Part shown: piece after piece, positions 12,266-23,899 of the stretch
Numbering within the stretch: position 1 is the stretch's first letter
How the letters are laid out: each line of letters opens with the position of its first letter
Origin: Rhododendron vialii
Taxonomy: Eukaryota > Streptophyta > Magnoliopsida > Ericales > Ericaceae
Reading direction: 5' to 3'
Length of the DNA stretch: 64,000 nucleotides
NCBI RefSeq assembly: GCF_030253575.1
Contig: NC_080564.1
Span: 7,608,501-7,672,500, forward strand
Notes under the pieces: generated by a model
Seen by the model: only the letters and a program-made list of their open reading frames with translations
Databases searched by the model: none
What the model was told of the DNA's origin: nothing
Program-made: the position numbers and the translations under genes

Positions 12266-12503
12266 GGCGCCGTTTCAGAACACTTTTTTAAAAAATAAGT
12301 ACTTATTTTATATTTTTAAAATCAAAAATAGTGTAAATAAAAATTTTTTTTTTAATTTTTTTTCACCGTATAAAAGATCTCATCGAGATCTTTCAAATAA
12401 GATCCATATTGCATATTTTTAAATTTTAATAAATCTATTATTTTTGAGCTTGAAATTGCCTTCTTAAAAAATAAGAACTTATTCTACGTTCCGGAATGGG
12501 GCC
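12266..12503. mobile_element. MITE with GGCnCCGTTCCGGAA-type ends
   Basis: A 238-bp unit. The left end GGCGCCGTTTCAGAACAC and the reverse-complemented right end GGCCCCATTCCGGAACG are related, and both lead into AATAAGTACTTATT-like sequence. Diverged relatives with the same AAGTACTTATT core and GTTCCGCTA ends occur at 21111-21228 and 44572-44813. It is non-coding. Confidence 0.5.
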
Positions 12504-12519
12504 TAATTTTTTACCTACA

Positions 12520-12811
12520 TTTGAGTAAAATTTAGAGTAAAAGTTTCATTTGATATGGAGCACGCGGACGGACAAAGTTAAATCTAAGAATAAACTTGAA
12601 TAAAAGCTTTTTAAATGGCATAGTTGTAAATTTCAGAGGGAGGAACCGCTAAAAATTTGAGTAAAGATTTAGTTCTCACCTAATTTTGGTGAAATAATTG
12701 AGTAAAACTCTAATTTGGTATGAGTAAGGATTGGAGTTGCATTTTGGGTGTTTTTCACTCAAATTTGATTATCAGTTTAAATTTGAGTAAGGAGTGGAGA
12801 TTGTGTTAGTA
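12520..12811. repeat. Dispersed repeat related to 55320-55515
   Basis: This stretch shares phrases such as 'tttcatttgatatgga', 'ggcatagttgtaaattt', 'aaatttgagtaaa' and 'aaaactctaatttggtatgag' with the region 55320-55515. They therefore look like two diverged copies of one AT-rich non-coding element with inverted 'catttgatatg / aatttggtatg' ends. The superfamily is unknown. Confidence 0.4.
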
Positions 12812-12958
12812 AAGGGCAATCTCAGTGCACGAGACTCCCGTCATTGCAGGGTCTGGAGAATGATTGATATACGCAGCCTTACCTTTGCAAGCAAAGAGAA
12901 TGTTTTCGCGACTCGAACCCGTGACCTCTAGATCACAATATAGCCTATTGGAGGAGCG
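12812..12958 (-). mobile_element. Au-type SINE (minus orientation)
   Basis: On the minus strand the order is a tRNA-like head, the B box GGTCACGGGTTCGAGTC, a GGTAAGGCTGCGTA segment, CCAGACCCTGCA and GTGCACTGAGATTGCCCTTT at the end. This order and wording match the widespread angiosperm Au SINE. The A-box region at the right is degraded. It abuts the LTR-like sequence beginning at 12959. Confidence 0.7.
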
Positions 12959-14385
12959 TGTTGTGCAGTCCCGTTGCTTCGTTTGCTCCGATATAAGAGA
13001 TAACGCCCCAAGCGTAAGGCCTAATACGTCAGTTGAAGTATGATAATCCGGAAATCCGGGATCGTACCCAAGGGAAAAATTAATACAGTTTTTTTGGATT
13101 TGTAGATGCAAGTAAGGGCTTTGGGCTTTTAGACAGCCAACTTTGTTTTACTTTAAACGGTGGAAATAAAAGACTAAATTAAAAACGAATTAACTAGAGA
13201 AAAGATAGGCTAGGTCTAGAAATTATTAACACTCAAGACTCAAGCTAAATCACACTCTTCACCCAATTACACAATTTAAGATACTTGATTAAAGTTCTCA
13301 AATTGGAAGATAAAATGATTTGTGAATCAAGCTAGCTCTAAAATTTATTTGGCAAATACCTCGAGCGACAGAGCTCTAAGCATCATGTGTGGTGGGTAGG
13401 CGATACTCCCACCCACACATGATCAAAGAGGTTAACACCTCGGTAATTTGACAAACAAACCCGAACCCCACATCAATTTTCAAATCAAAGGTTAAAGCTT
13501 TATTGGGTGCAAAATGCAATTCTCGCCCGAGCCATGAGGTGCTAATCACCCCATGACCTAACCCTTAAAACTACTCACCCATATCTAGTGAGATAAGAGC
13601 AAGTGAAAATCTGCTTAACATAATTGAAATAACAAGACTAGAAGAAAATTAGAGATTATAATAGATCGGGAGAGTAGCAACAACTTTAATAAAGACAACA
13701 ATAACAAAACTAAACTAATTAAGACAGAAAATTAAAAGATAAGTGCTGAAAAAATGAAGAACAACCAGAACAATTTAAAAATGCAAGCCAATCTAATCCT
13801 AGATCTAGAAAAATGTACTATTGAATCTATGCTACTTCTTTTTACAAAATGATGTCACAAGCTTTTATACTCAGGGAATCCGCACCTGGAATATTCCTAA
13901 GATGCTCAGAAAATTTGTCCCTAAGGCCCTCGGCATCGATGGCAACGACCTTAGAGTGCTCTGCTATGGACTTCGGCATTGATGTAACACAATACAACCC
14001 ATCGATGCCGAGATGGTTAAGGGACTGGACCACTAAGGGGCTCAGCATCGATGGACCTTTTCCCTTGACATCGATGCCGAGCTCAACAGCTCGATGCTTG
14101 GCCGTCATCCTCTGCCTTGGCTGCCTCCATCTTGCTCGGGCAATTCTGCTTCTGCTCGGGCAATCTAGCTTCTGCTCGGGCAATCCAGATTCTGCCTTGG
14201 CCATCGGGTCATTTTCAGGCCATGACATGCCTTAAGCCTCGAAAACTCTCCTGTTTGGTGATTCACCTGCAAAACAGAACTAGAACACTCTACAAGCAAA
14301 CAACGTTAACAATACTAATTAGTACTTAAATTAAACTAAAACTAAACACTAGCGCACCCTACATTACATTCTCGGGTGCTCATCA
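12959..14385 (-). mobile_element. Probable solo LTR, Ty3/gypsy-like (fossil)
   Basis: On the minus strand the unit begins TGATGAGCACCCGAGAATGT and ends GGACTGCACAACA, a TG...CA bounded block of about 1.43 kb. Its wording resembles large gypsy LTRs of the Tat/Ogre type. No gag or pol coding region flanks it, so it reads as a solo LTR or fragment. No clean 5-bp target duplication is visible, partly because other repeats abut both ends. It is an old, broken remnant; the family assignment is tentative. Confidence 0.45.
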
Positions 14386-14768
14386 CCCGTGCTGCACAAC
14401 GTACTATGCAAGGCAAATTGACGTCGCTCCAGTCTCACTCTGATGATCAGAATCGTTCACTTCGTAGAGCTCATCCTGTAGAACAAGTATACCAAAAATA
14501 AAATCAACTCGATCGGATATCATTAAATGTCTCATCTGAACATTATTATCTTGAAAGAATGGATCCGAAGCTAGATAAAATCCACTGTTTTTTTGGTACA
14601 TAATAATTTCAAGATAATAATGTTCAAATGAGACACTTAATGATATCCGATCGAGTTGATTTTTGGTACACTTGTTCTACACGATGAGCTTAACGAAGTG
14701 AACGATTCCGATCATAGGAGCGAGACCGGAGCGACAGCAATTTTCCGTGCACAACACGGTATGCAGCA
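14386..14768. repeat. Palindromic fold-back element (~383 bp)
   Basis: Two arms of about 190 bp are inverted copies of each other around position 14590. Left-arm phrases such as CTCGATCGGATATCATTAA, GTCGCTCCAGTCTC and AATCGTTCACTTCGTAGAGC recur in reverse complement in the right arm with few differences. The unit sits exactly between two solo-LTR-like blocks. It has no coding capacity and would fold into a long hairpin if transcribed. Confidence 0.75.
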
Positions 14769-14773
14769 CAGAG

Positions 14774-16720
14774 TGTCACGACCATGACCTGCCCCTTGAG
14801 GTCTTAATCATGACAAATGCCAGTGATTCCTCACTAAGGCCAAATCACAAATCAAATATCACCTAAACAAGTGATAACCACAAGGGGCTAAACATAACAA
14901 CGGAAGCAAAAATCAACTTTTATTGATATCAAACCAAAGTCTTACATAAGTTTTACAAACCAAAAGGTAAACCTCTCAGAGTTGTGCTCACTTACAAACC
15001 CAAAAGCTAGCAAACCATATACAAAGCTAAGTGTTTACAAGCAAAACTTCCTTTCTACAAGTTTCCAACCCAAAAAAATACAACACGTCCCAAAAGTAAA
15101 CACGCCACCACACTACGCATCGCTTCCTGAAAGGTGGAAAAGAAAATTCATAAGCCAAAGCTCGTGTGAGTGATTAATACTTAACTCACACGACCTCCAT
15201 GGACAATGCAAAATAATTTGATAATATTTCAAAACAAAGAATTCAAATCCATAAGCCAAATATAATGCACATTCCGCTATTCAAAATTCAAAAGCTACCG
15301 GGCGTCCCCAGTAGTGGATAAGCCAGACGTCTATGTATTATCCCAAAACACATACCAACCTCAAATACCCTTGCTAGCCATTAAGCTGTCCCCTGGCAAG
15401 ACTGGACGTTGAGAATGCCATTAAATAGATTCGCAAATATTTTACAAATAGGTCAACCTTTCATTTTTATCCATGGAGTACATAATTTATAAAACATGTT
15501 CAATTAAGCTCGATAAGGAAAACAAGTTCAAAACCATGTGTTTAGGTATTAAATCACTCACATCAGCTCTACGAACCACCTGAGCTTCCTAAAACAATTA
15601 GGCAATAAAAACATGATTAGAAGATACTAAACAAGCCTATTTTTATGAACATAAGGTCCTAAGGTAGACATATGAAGTTAAACAACCAATCTCAAGAAAT
15701 AATTTCAGAATCTGCAATTTCATCAACTTCAAATTAAAATCTGACTTTGCACAGAAATAACAAACGTACAAACTCCACATACTTTTTAAGGTTTATGAAT
15801 CTAGTTTCAAAATCAGAAATCGGATCGCGATTTCATCGCTCGAGCTAAAAAATATGACCGTTTCCGTAACATGTGTCTGTGCAGTCAGCATAGTTCCGAA
15901 AATGAGTGATGCAAGGTTAAGAATTTCTATAGACCTCAATACTTCAAACTGGATCCTGAAATTTTTACCTTAGATAGAAGACTCATAGAGGAACTCCCTA
16001 TAAAAATCTCATAATTTTTGGAGCTTAGAAACTGTCTCAAAAAAATCTACAAAATCAGGGCAGATACAAAATTTCTCAAATCTGCTGATTTCCCAGAAAA
16101 ACGCAGCTTGTTCCTCTTTTGATTTTTGACTCCAAAACCTTTCAAAACACTTCAAACTCACACCAAAACTTCACTAATCATGCTCAAACTCAGATATATT
16201 AACGAGCTACTCCAAGAACATCGAATCCTTGCGTCGAAACAAATTTTAAACACTCAATCCAAGGAATTTCAAGTTAGGCTCTTGAGTTCCTTGAGAATTC
16301 AACCCTAAAACTCAAATTCCACTTAAATCAAACATCTAAAGCATGAATTCAAACCCTAAGATATGAAATTTAACATACAAATTAAGGAATCAAGTAAAGG
16401 AAACATGTATTACCAAGTTAAATATTCAATTCCAAGCCAACAAGGTTTTTTTTCCAATTTTTTCCTTTCTCTCCTTTTTTTTCCACCGTTTCTTTCTCTA
16501 TCTCTCTCTCCGTTTTGATAAGAACAAAGAAAAACAAAAACGTAGAGGACCTGTTTTGTTTTGTTAGGCTTAGGAAAAATTATTGAGTGTGTGTGTGCCA
16601 TATGCCAACTTATGTTCTAATTTCATTTAACTAGCAAATTAAGCTCAATAACTCACATATTAAGCCTTAAACACATTACATAATTAACTTAAAACATAAT
16701 TAAAGACTAGAGGTATTACA
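14774..16720 (-). mobile_element. Probable solo LTR, Ty3/gypsy Tekay/Del-like (fossil)
   Basis: On the minus strand the block starts TGTAATACCTCTAGTC and ends GGTCATGGTCGTGACA, the terminal style of Del/Tekay chromovirus LTRs. Its length (about 1.95 kb) fits a long gypsy LTR. No internal coding domain accompanies it, so it looks like a recombined solo LTR. Target duplications are not clear (CAGAG against TGGAG). Moderately old. Confidence 0.5.
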
Positions 16721-17184
16721 TGGAGCTACACAGCACTCTCCTCCAGTCCCAATATAGCAATTTTACCGTCACGCCAGGCCCGCCCTTCACATGACAAGAC
16801 CAAAGCACAATTTTTATCTCTCAGATCAAGAATAAAAGGCAAAACACAGGCTTTTTTGTTTTGAAGTCTCAAAATTCCTGCGCACGGTCCCCAATAAATT
16901 TTCTCTATCTATCTTTCTCCGCTCATTACTTTTAAAAAAACCTCCCTTGAAACCCAACCGAACAGTTCCTATCCTGCTATGACATTGTGTGATTTGACAG
17001 TAAACGTTCAACAATCTCCTTCAGCTACAATCCATTCTCTGCAAGTGATCCAGTGAGAGTGGATAAAAAAAAAATTGATAACGAGGACAAATTTCTCGCG
17101 TTCGTATGAGAAATGAAGGAAAATGAATTTTATGCCATACTAATAAGATACAACAAATTGGGTGACAAAAGAGTGAATAAATAT
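16721..17184. other. Unassigned intergenic DNA
   Basis: Between a solo-LTR-like block and a hAT-like MITE. Short frames exist but none resembles a known protein. I see no RNA gene or clear repeat ends. Confidence 0.4.
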
Positions 17185-17644
17185 TAGGGATGGCCATCTC
17201 GACCGATCCGTTTGTATCCAATCCGTTATCCGATTTTTCGGATATCGGAGCAAATTTGAATTTATTTTTCAAAAAAAAAAAGGAGATCGGATCAAATTCA
17301 AAGGTAAGTCTGTCCCCGCCCCGAATCCGATCTCCATCTCCGATCCGCCCTGATATGTCCCCGAATTTTCGAAAATCTATAATTTTTTTTTAATCAAAAA
17401 TCCGCCTCCAATCCTCCTTGATCTATACCCAAATACTCTTTTTGAACAAAAATCTGGTTTTTTTTTTTCAAATTCGGATATCCAAATCTCCTATCGGATC
17501 TCCGTTCTCCGTTCAGGGCGGAGATAGAGGACCAAAAATATATCCGATCGGGGATCGGGGCGGATTCGGAGGTCGGGTGGAAGGTACAGATTTGGATTCG
17601 GATATGTCAATATCCGCCTCCGATCCGTCCCGTTGCCATCCCTA
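17185..17644. mobile_element. hAT-like MITE, TAGGGATGGC ends
   Basis: The unit begins TAGGGATGGCCATCTCGACC and ends CCCGTTGCCATCCCTA, giving TAGGGATGGC terminal inverted repeats. The interior is filled with many CCGATC / GGATCGG / TCGGATAT-type words in both orientations. A possible 8-bp duplication (TGAATAAA on the left, TGAATAAT on the right) is offset by three bases from the left terminus. It lies just downstream of the CRLK2 3' end. Confidence 0.6.
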
Positions 17645-17785
17645 TGAATAATGAAGCAAAGAGAATTTCATTCGCAAATTGTTCTGTCATGAATCGGTAC
17701 AAAAAAAAGCTCTTCTTCGGGGAACATAATTTCCCTTTCTGTTTTTTCTTGTGGATAGTACACGAAACTCATTCCTGTACATACG

Positions 17786-20700
17786 TTACATGATTTCATT
17801 TATGCTGCTCATTTTGCTCAACTGCACTTGTTGAAGCTCAGTCCGGCACGCCAGGCCGGCAGCATCTTCTCTAGAAAAAGACATGGTATCATCTTTGGAA
17901 AGGCGGCTCTGTTTTATCTTTGATATAGCCTGTGAAACTTCTGCGATTGAAGGCCGCCTTCTAGACGTTTTGCGCAAGCATTTGTGGGCAATGCTAGCTA
18001 GGTTCCTCACCTCTACGATCTTACAATCTCCAATTAGTCTATTGTCAAGAATTTCATCCACACCATCTGGACTCATACCCGCCTTAGAATCAAGAAGAGA
18101 AAAACAACATCAAGATTAATAACCCAATTCTGGTAACAACCGCCCATAATACGGTGGATAAAGTGAGAAATGACAACGCGTTTGGAATTGAATGCACATT
18201 GCGTGGATATACAGTCCGGTTCCCTTGAGGGATCCCGCACGGGCTTACCGTGCGGGACTCCCATTTCCCGATCGAATTGGGACGATCCGAGCCGCTCAAA
18301 GTGATCAGAACGTGATTTTAAGGGTACCCGCGAGAAATCAGCCAAAAAAAATGATCGGGAAGGGCTTGATCCGAGCAGTTTTTTATTGAACGGTTCAGTG
18401 AGGGATCCCTTACTAGTCTACCGTGCGGACCTCCCCTTTCCCGATCGAATTGCGACAATCCGAGCCGCTCAATGTGTTAAGAACGTGATTTTAAGGGTAC
18501 CCGCGAGAAATCAGCAAAAAAAATGATCGGGAAGGGCTTGATCCGAGCAGTTTTTACTGAACCGAATGTTCGCATTACTATCCATATACGGAGACTATCC
18601 ACCGAATGTTCGCATTACTATTGATAGAAAGAACAACAATTATGACACTATTAACAATGACAATAAAAACTAAATTCCCACTGAAATCTGAAATTCGCCA
18701 AGAACGATTGCTATGAAGAGAAAAATGAAAAAAACTTACGAGATTGACGTATTCCATCAAGTTTTGCTGCGGGTGGATGGCTGTGATGAGCTCAAAGAGG
18801 ATAATACCGAAACTGTAGATGTCACTCTTCGTCGTGAACTTGTTTGTGGTTATGTATTCAGGATCTATGTATCCGTATGTACCTTTAATGCCCGACTTTC
18901 TGCCATCAAAGGCCTCTTCCTTTGACAGTCCAAAATCAGCAACCTAGGGAGAGGGCAGATAGTGTATGTTAAGGCAAACAGAAGATCAGAAGATAGAAAA
19001 ACAAGGAAAGCAAACAAAACCCTCCCGTGAGTAACAATCTTTAACAAGAAGCATGCAGCAATTATAACCCGATCTGGATTTCCATATCCATAACATTTGA
19101 TTCCTTCTGTATCAAAATTGGCAGTCATACATACTCAACAACTAGACACTTGGTGTTTGTAAGAAAAATTCGATCGCTAAAAGCTGGTCCTTAAAATCAG
19201 AATTAAAAAAAACATGAAATTGATGCTTCTTATAATCAACTTTTATGCAGAAGCTGTGTTTTTTGCCCAAAAGCAATAGCATGAGCTGTGGCAAACAACT
19301 GGCACGACTTATGAGAAGCCAGAAGCCAGAAAGCAGAAGCTGCACTTAACTATAGCAAGCACAATCCAATGAGCATAAGATGCAATCAAAACTATCGCAA
19401 TAGTACATTTGTATCTTATTAATTTATTCATGGAGTACACAATACATGACAGTTGACAGCCTTACCTTGGCTCTCATCGATCTGTCAAGCAATATGTTAG
19501 CTGACTTCAAATCCCTATGGATGACGGGGGGGACTGCCTGTTTCAGGAATTGTCATTACAAGGAAAGAATTAACAAGTGATTCATATAGCAGGTACATTT
19601 TGACCACCTATTTAACATACCCCATCATGAAGATACCCAATTCCATGTGAAATATCAAGAGCAATTTCAAGCCGTACGTCCCAACTCAATACTTCTTCCT
19701 CTTGACCTAACCAAAGCAGGATAATATATTATTCTATCTAATATGAGAGAAGATACAAACACGGTTTGTTAATCATCGGAGGATCTGACAACTGTAATTT
19801 AGTCCAGCCATGTCCTTGACAAGTGGATCTGATACTGCATACTTTAAAAAGGGGCTCATGACCTTACTGTATAAGTGATCTGCTAGGCTTCCGTTTCTCA
19901 TGAACTCATAAATTAACATGTGCTGGCCTTTATCTACACAGTATCCTACCAAATTCACCAGATTCCGGTGATGCAGCCTACCAAGTAGAGATACCTACAA
20001 AAAGACATGGCTACACTAAATCAACCGCATAGTATGTATCAGGTAGCTATTTCTCCGTTCTTCTTAAAGTTTTGTTTCAGTATTTTTGTTCGTCTTCTCC
20101 GAATTTTAGTTAGATTCACGAATTAATCATTTGTCTCAACGAGAGGAGTCTAAAAAGTAAAAAATTATAACCAAAAGCAAAAAAAAGTTCACTAAAGACA
20201 AAAGAAATAGCAAACAGATGATATTGTTTTATTTAGTGTTGTCTTACATGGACTTTTTAAACTTTGGTCCACCTTTTTAAATTTTTATTATTCCTCTTGT
20301 CAAGACGAATGATTAATCCCAAAAATTACGACAACAGTTTAAACAAAAAATAACAGAAAGTAAAAATACCCAAAAAAAACATGACCAAAAATTTAGGGAG
20401 AACAGGGTAGGAGCAAGTGAACAACTAGAAATCTGAAAATAATGAGGGCAAATCATGAATAGGTCAGAGGATGCAACACATTCAATGAGGCAGAGAGTCC
20501 TTATTTACCCATGGGTTTCCAATTATCCAAGTTCTTTTTTTCCCCACAAGATTCCTATATCCAAGTTAGCAGCATTAGAAAGATTTCCCACCGTAGCATA
20601 GCTAGTAAAGGTGATACCTTTTTAATCAATTAAATATCCATGCTCAGAAAATAATGCATCATATCTTTCTAATACTTAAATTGACAGTTGACACGGAACT

Positions 20701-22948
20701 AACAATTATATCATGACTGATCTAAAAGACTATGCTTCCTGTAAATATGATCTAGTTCAGCCTTTACCTCTGTTTGGAACTCTTTCTCCCCTTGCTTTGA
20801 ATCAGAAGCCAGAACCTTCACGGCAACCACTTCACCTGTAGCCATTGAGGCTTTATAGACAGGACCAAAAGATCCCTGTCCCAAAATAGTGGTGAAGTTT
20901 TGCGTAGCTTTCTGAATATCCCTGGGAAAGTGCAAAGGTTTAGATCTGGCACAAGTAAATGTTCATAGCATACCTATATAGTGGTATACAAATACAAATA
21001 AACATGTAGCTATAGATAGCACTCTACAAGCTAAATTAGTTTTAAGCAGTTATTTTTTACACAAATTTGTCATGTCATAAGCCATGTGGAGACAAGTGTC
21101 TACTTGGTCCCGTTCCGCTAAGATTCTTATTTTTGAAGTACTTATTTCTCATTTTACGAGACAGGTTATTCTCTCACAATACATCACCTTTAATTCAAAA
21201 AATAAGTGCTTATTTGTGTTAGTGGAACAACAAGAGAAGTACCAGAATGACCACTTCAATATTAAGAAAAGGCGCAAAACAATGAACATTTCCTCGACTG
21301 GCTAGACTCCAGCATGTGCATGATCTAGAAATTGAAGGAGAGCCCAACATGAAATAAAGTTTTGGCACAGAAGTCACCAAACAATCTCTCAGTTTTTAAC
21401 TCTGAACCCATTAACATGTTCAAAAAGACAAAGCTATATATCCTAGACAAGTCTTTCGTTGTCGAAGAACTGGTTGTATAAGAACTGCTTGGTAGCCTAC
21501 AATATGAAAGTACGGCCCTAATAAGACCACCTGTGGAGTCCAGCAACCTCATCCACAATTGAGTGATAGAACATCGTCAAGTTATGCTTCTGTGAAGGGT
21601 CAGTGACATTAGATTAAAGAAAAGATGATGGTTCAGCCCAAAAGTAAAAAACTGGTGAGATGTTTCCTTTCAGTGGACCTCACCCCAAAAGCACTTGCTA
21701 AGGACATACCATTTGGGTTCATTGCTATTACTTTGATATCCAACTATCCAAGAGCACCCGTGCAAACTCCTATATGGGAGGGGGTTGATATAGCAAGACC
21801 AAAAGTGGTTTCTACTTTAATTGTTTTCTTGATGAAATATAATGGCTTTTTCGTTCACATCAGATTGACAATTTATCTATACCGAGTATAAGTAGAACAA
21901 AAGATTTGAGAAGATAACTTAGCAGCTTACAGTCAATTCTAGGTAATCTTCTGTTCGTAATGCTTCATAGAAGTTCTCTACAAGTTCTGGAGTATACTGC
22001 TACATATATTGCCCGGAATATGTGTTAAAGATAATATTTTGAAGCTATTCTACAACCCAATTAATTGGATATGATGGAAATTCCAATGCATGAGAAAACT
22101 GAGAAACTGCAGCCTTGCAAACTTATAGAAGTCAACATGCTCTTGGATTGCATAAAGACCGGATGTAATCACACCTCATAACCGAAGGTTGGACAGAAGA
22201 ATAACATAAAGGCATAAACTAATTAATCCTATGGTATTCTTATGTCATGTTCAAGAGTCTTGTTCAGCTCAAAAGAACAAACTGATATATAGGGTCTTGA
22301 GAGAACTAATTGTTGCCCCTTTTCATTCGGTCAGGGGAGCCCAGTCAGCCACATCTTTTGCAGAATAAAAAACCGACCGTACAAACAAATTGTACAAATG
22401 CTAAGACTAATGATACAAAACAGCAATTTTTCTTTCCTTCCACGTTTTAATGTTAAAGTGGGCAATGTCATAGTTCAGCAGGCAAAATATAAAAAATTTG
22501 TTGTGGCACCCAAAAATGTTCAATGCATTGTCAAGCAAAGGAAGAAGATTCTAGAAACGTAATAAATAATGCAAGTTGAATATGGTTTCCGAAAAGATTA
22601 AAAAGTGCAGGATATGACATACTTGTACAAGTATCTTGGTATGCCAGATGCTGAAGCCAACCCATCTTTACCACGGTAGCTCCACCAAGAGAAGTGAGAA
22701 CCTTTGGGAAGATAATCTGATCCCGTAACATATTCAGAATCTGAGAGACTTGCACTAGAGTCAATGCTTGAACCCAGGCCATTTGTCCGTATTGGAAGAA
22801 TCATTCCACTATGGTCATTGTTAGCATTTTGCAAAGGAGAACGTTTTTTGAACCAGCATATCCCCAAAAAAGCTAGAACTGCTATCAAAATGCCAAGAGC
22901 CACACCAACGGAGATGCCAATAACAACCAATTCACCTTTATGAGCCAT
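17786..22948 (-). CDS. CRLK2: CRLK2-type calcium/calmodulin-regulated receptor-like kinase
   Basis: Seven coding exons on the minus strand: 22948-22623, 20921-20768, 19994-19868, 19706-19621, 19537-19466, 18943-18740 and 18082-17786. They give 421 residues, against about 436 for Arabidopsis CRLK2 (At5g15730). The start [20 protein letters not shown] matches the CRLK2 N-terminus and forms a single membrane anchor (about residues 8-30). The cytosolic kinase follows: glycine loop GQGSFG (123-128), VAVKV with Lys144, [11 protein letters not shown] with Asp240, DFG at 258-260, and [20 protein letters not shown]. All catalytic residues are present, so it should be active. The tail after KIKQSR is CRLK2-like (DDTMSF). 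CRLK1 is known in chilling signalling through MEKK1; a role for CRLK2 in that pathway is inferred. Introns carry a tandem repeat, a fold-back element and a MITE. Assignment is strong, backed by adjacency to RRT1 and GLIP7 homologues. Confidence 0.92.
18217..18563. repeat. Tandem pair of 174-bp repeats in CRLK2 last intron
   Basis: Two head-to-tail units (about 18217-18390 and 18391-18563) share GAGGGATCCC, TTTCCCGATCGAATTG, AACGTGATTTTAAGGGTACC, CGCGAGAAATCAGC and ATGATCGGGAAGGGCTTGAT with few differences. Just to the right, a 21-base phrase beginning ACCGAATGTTCGCATTACTA is itself duplicated (about 18560-18580 and 18601-18621). The same repeat occurs again, in opposite orientation, at about 23330-23500. 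Confidence 0.8.
20080..20370. repeat. Fold-back MITE copy in CRLK2 intron 2
   Basis: The left half has GTTCGTCTTCTCCGAATTTT, AATTAATCATTTGTCTCAACG and CTAAAAAGTAAAAAATTATA. The right half has AAATTTTTATTATTCCTCTT, GTCAAGACGAATGATTAATC and AAACAAAAAATAACAGAAAG, an inverted relative. It belongs to the same fold-back family as 26519-26848 and 29567-29872, but its arms are more diverged. Confidence 0.5.
21111..21228. mobile_element. Short MITE, GTTCCGCTAA ends
   Basis: The ends CGTTCCGCTAAGATTCTTAT and TTATTTGTGTTAGTGGAAC are inverted repeats (GTTCCGCTAA against GTTCCACTAA), with AAGTACTTATT / AATAAGTGCTTATT inside each arm. 118 bp, non-coding, within the large CRLK2 intron between its first two coding exons. 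Confidence 0.55.
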
Positions 22949-23248
22949 TCTTTGATCTTTTTAGGAACTCAGGCAACGAGAACATCTTGGAGGAAAATGC
23001 TGCAGGCTAACTGCTTTCACAAAACAAGCACAGATACTGTCTGAAGTCACCAATTAATAAAAAAGAAAAGGAGACAAATTAAGGAACAAGAAACATGTCT
23101 AACACATGTTGAGCAAAAACTCCTAGCAAGAAACACTGTTGTTGTTGTTGATATAATAAGAAAAGTATACTTTCACGTGTGGCAGTATTTGAAAAGAAGA
23201 AGATATGATAGGAGTAGTTCTTGATGCAAACATAGATATTGTGGTGGG

Positions 23249-23899
23249 CTATGTAGCACGGACACGACACGACACCAACACCCCGACACGTAAATTTTCA
23301 GAAAATGGGGGACACGACCGGGAAAGGCTTGATTTGAGCAGTTTTTATTTGAACCGTGTAATAAAAAACTGTTTGAAACTGTTTGGATCAAGCCCTTCCC
23401 GGTCATTTTTTTTGCTGATTTCTCATGGGTACCCTTAAAATCACGTTCTGATCACATTGAGCGGCTTGGATCATCAAAATTTGATCGGGAACTATGAGGT
23501 GTTTTTTTAGGTGTTTTTTGGGTGTCCCCAGAACCGTCCCGATATATATATATATATATATATATATCAAGAATAAAAAAAAATTCAAATAAGATAAAAG
23601 TTAATAATATTATATCCATATAGCCTTGTTTTCACCTTTGCAGTACATAGTTTTCCAAGTCATTACATCTATTATCTATACCTTGCAACAAAAAGTGTCC
23701 CAAAAGTGTCCGAAAGTGTATGTCAAAAGTGTCTAGAAAGTGTCCCCGAAGTGTCCGAAAGTGTCTATCAAGTGTCAGACTCCAAATATTGCCCAAAATA
23801 ACAGGACAAGAAGTGTCCGACACGTGTCGGCCGGTGTCGGTGTCCAACACGTGTCCGACACCGCTACGTCACCCCTGGTGGAGTGTCGGTGCTACATAG
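23249..23899. mobile_element. Non-autonomous hAT-like element with exact 8-bp target duplication
   Basis: Terminal inverted repeats are CTATGTAGCACGGACAC on the left and CTATGTAGCACCGACAC (reverse-complemented) on the right. They are flanked by identical 8-bp copies GTGGTGGG at 23241-23248 and 23900-23907. The 651-bp body has many short AAGTGTCC / GTGTCCGA / GACACGTGT words, typical of transposase-binding subterminal repeats. A different repeat (about 23318-23515) and an (AT)n tract at 23541-23566 interrupt the left side. It lies upstream of the CRLK2 start, probably in its 5'UTR intron. Confidence 0.8.
23318..23515. repeat. Copy of the CRLK2-intron 174-bp repeat, nested in a hAT-like element
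   Basis: The words GGATCAAGCCCTTCCCGGTC, GCTGATTTCTCATGGGTACC, CTTAAAATCACGTTCTGATC and GAGCGGCTTGGATC are the reverse complement of the tandem units at 18217-18563. A short piece in the other orientation at its left (GGGAAAGGCTTGATTTGAGC) makes the copy itself a partial inverted repeat. Confidence 0.75.

Noticed and set aside
13842-14235. 128-codon frames on both strands
   Set aside because: They lie within a solo-LTR-like block and resemble no protein domain; treated as repeat sequence.
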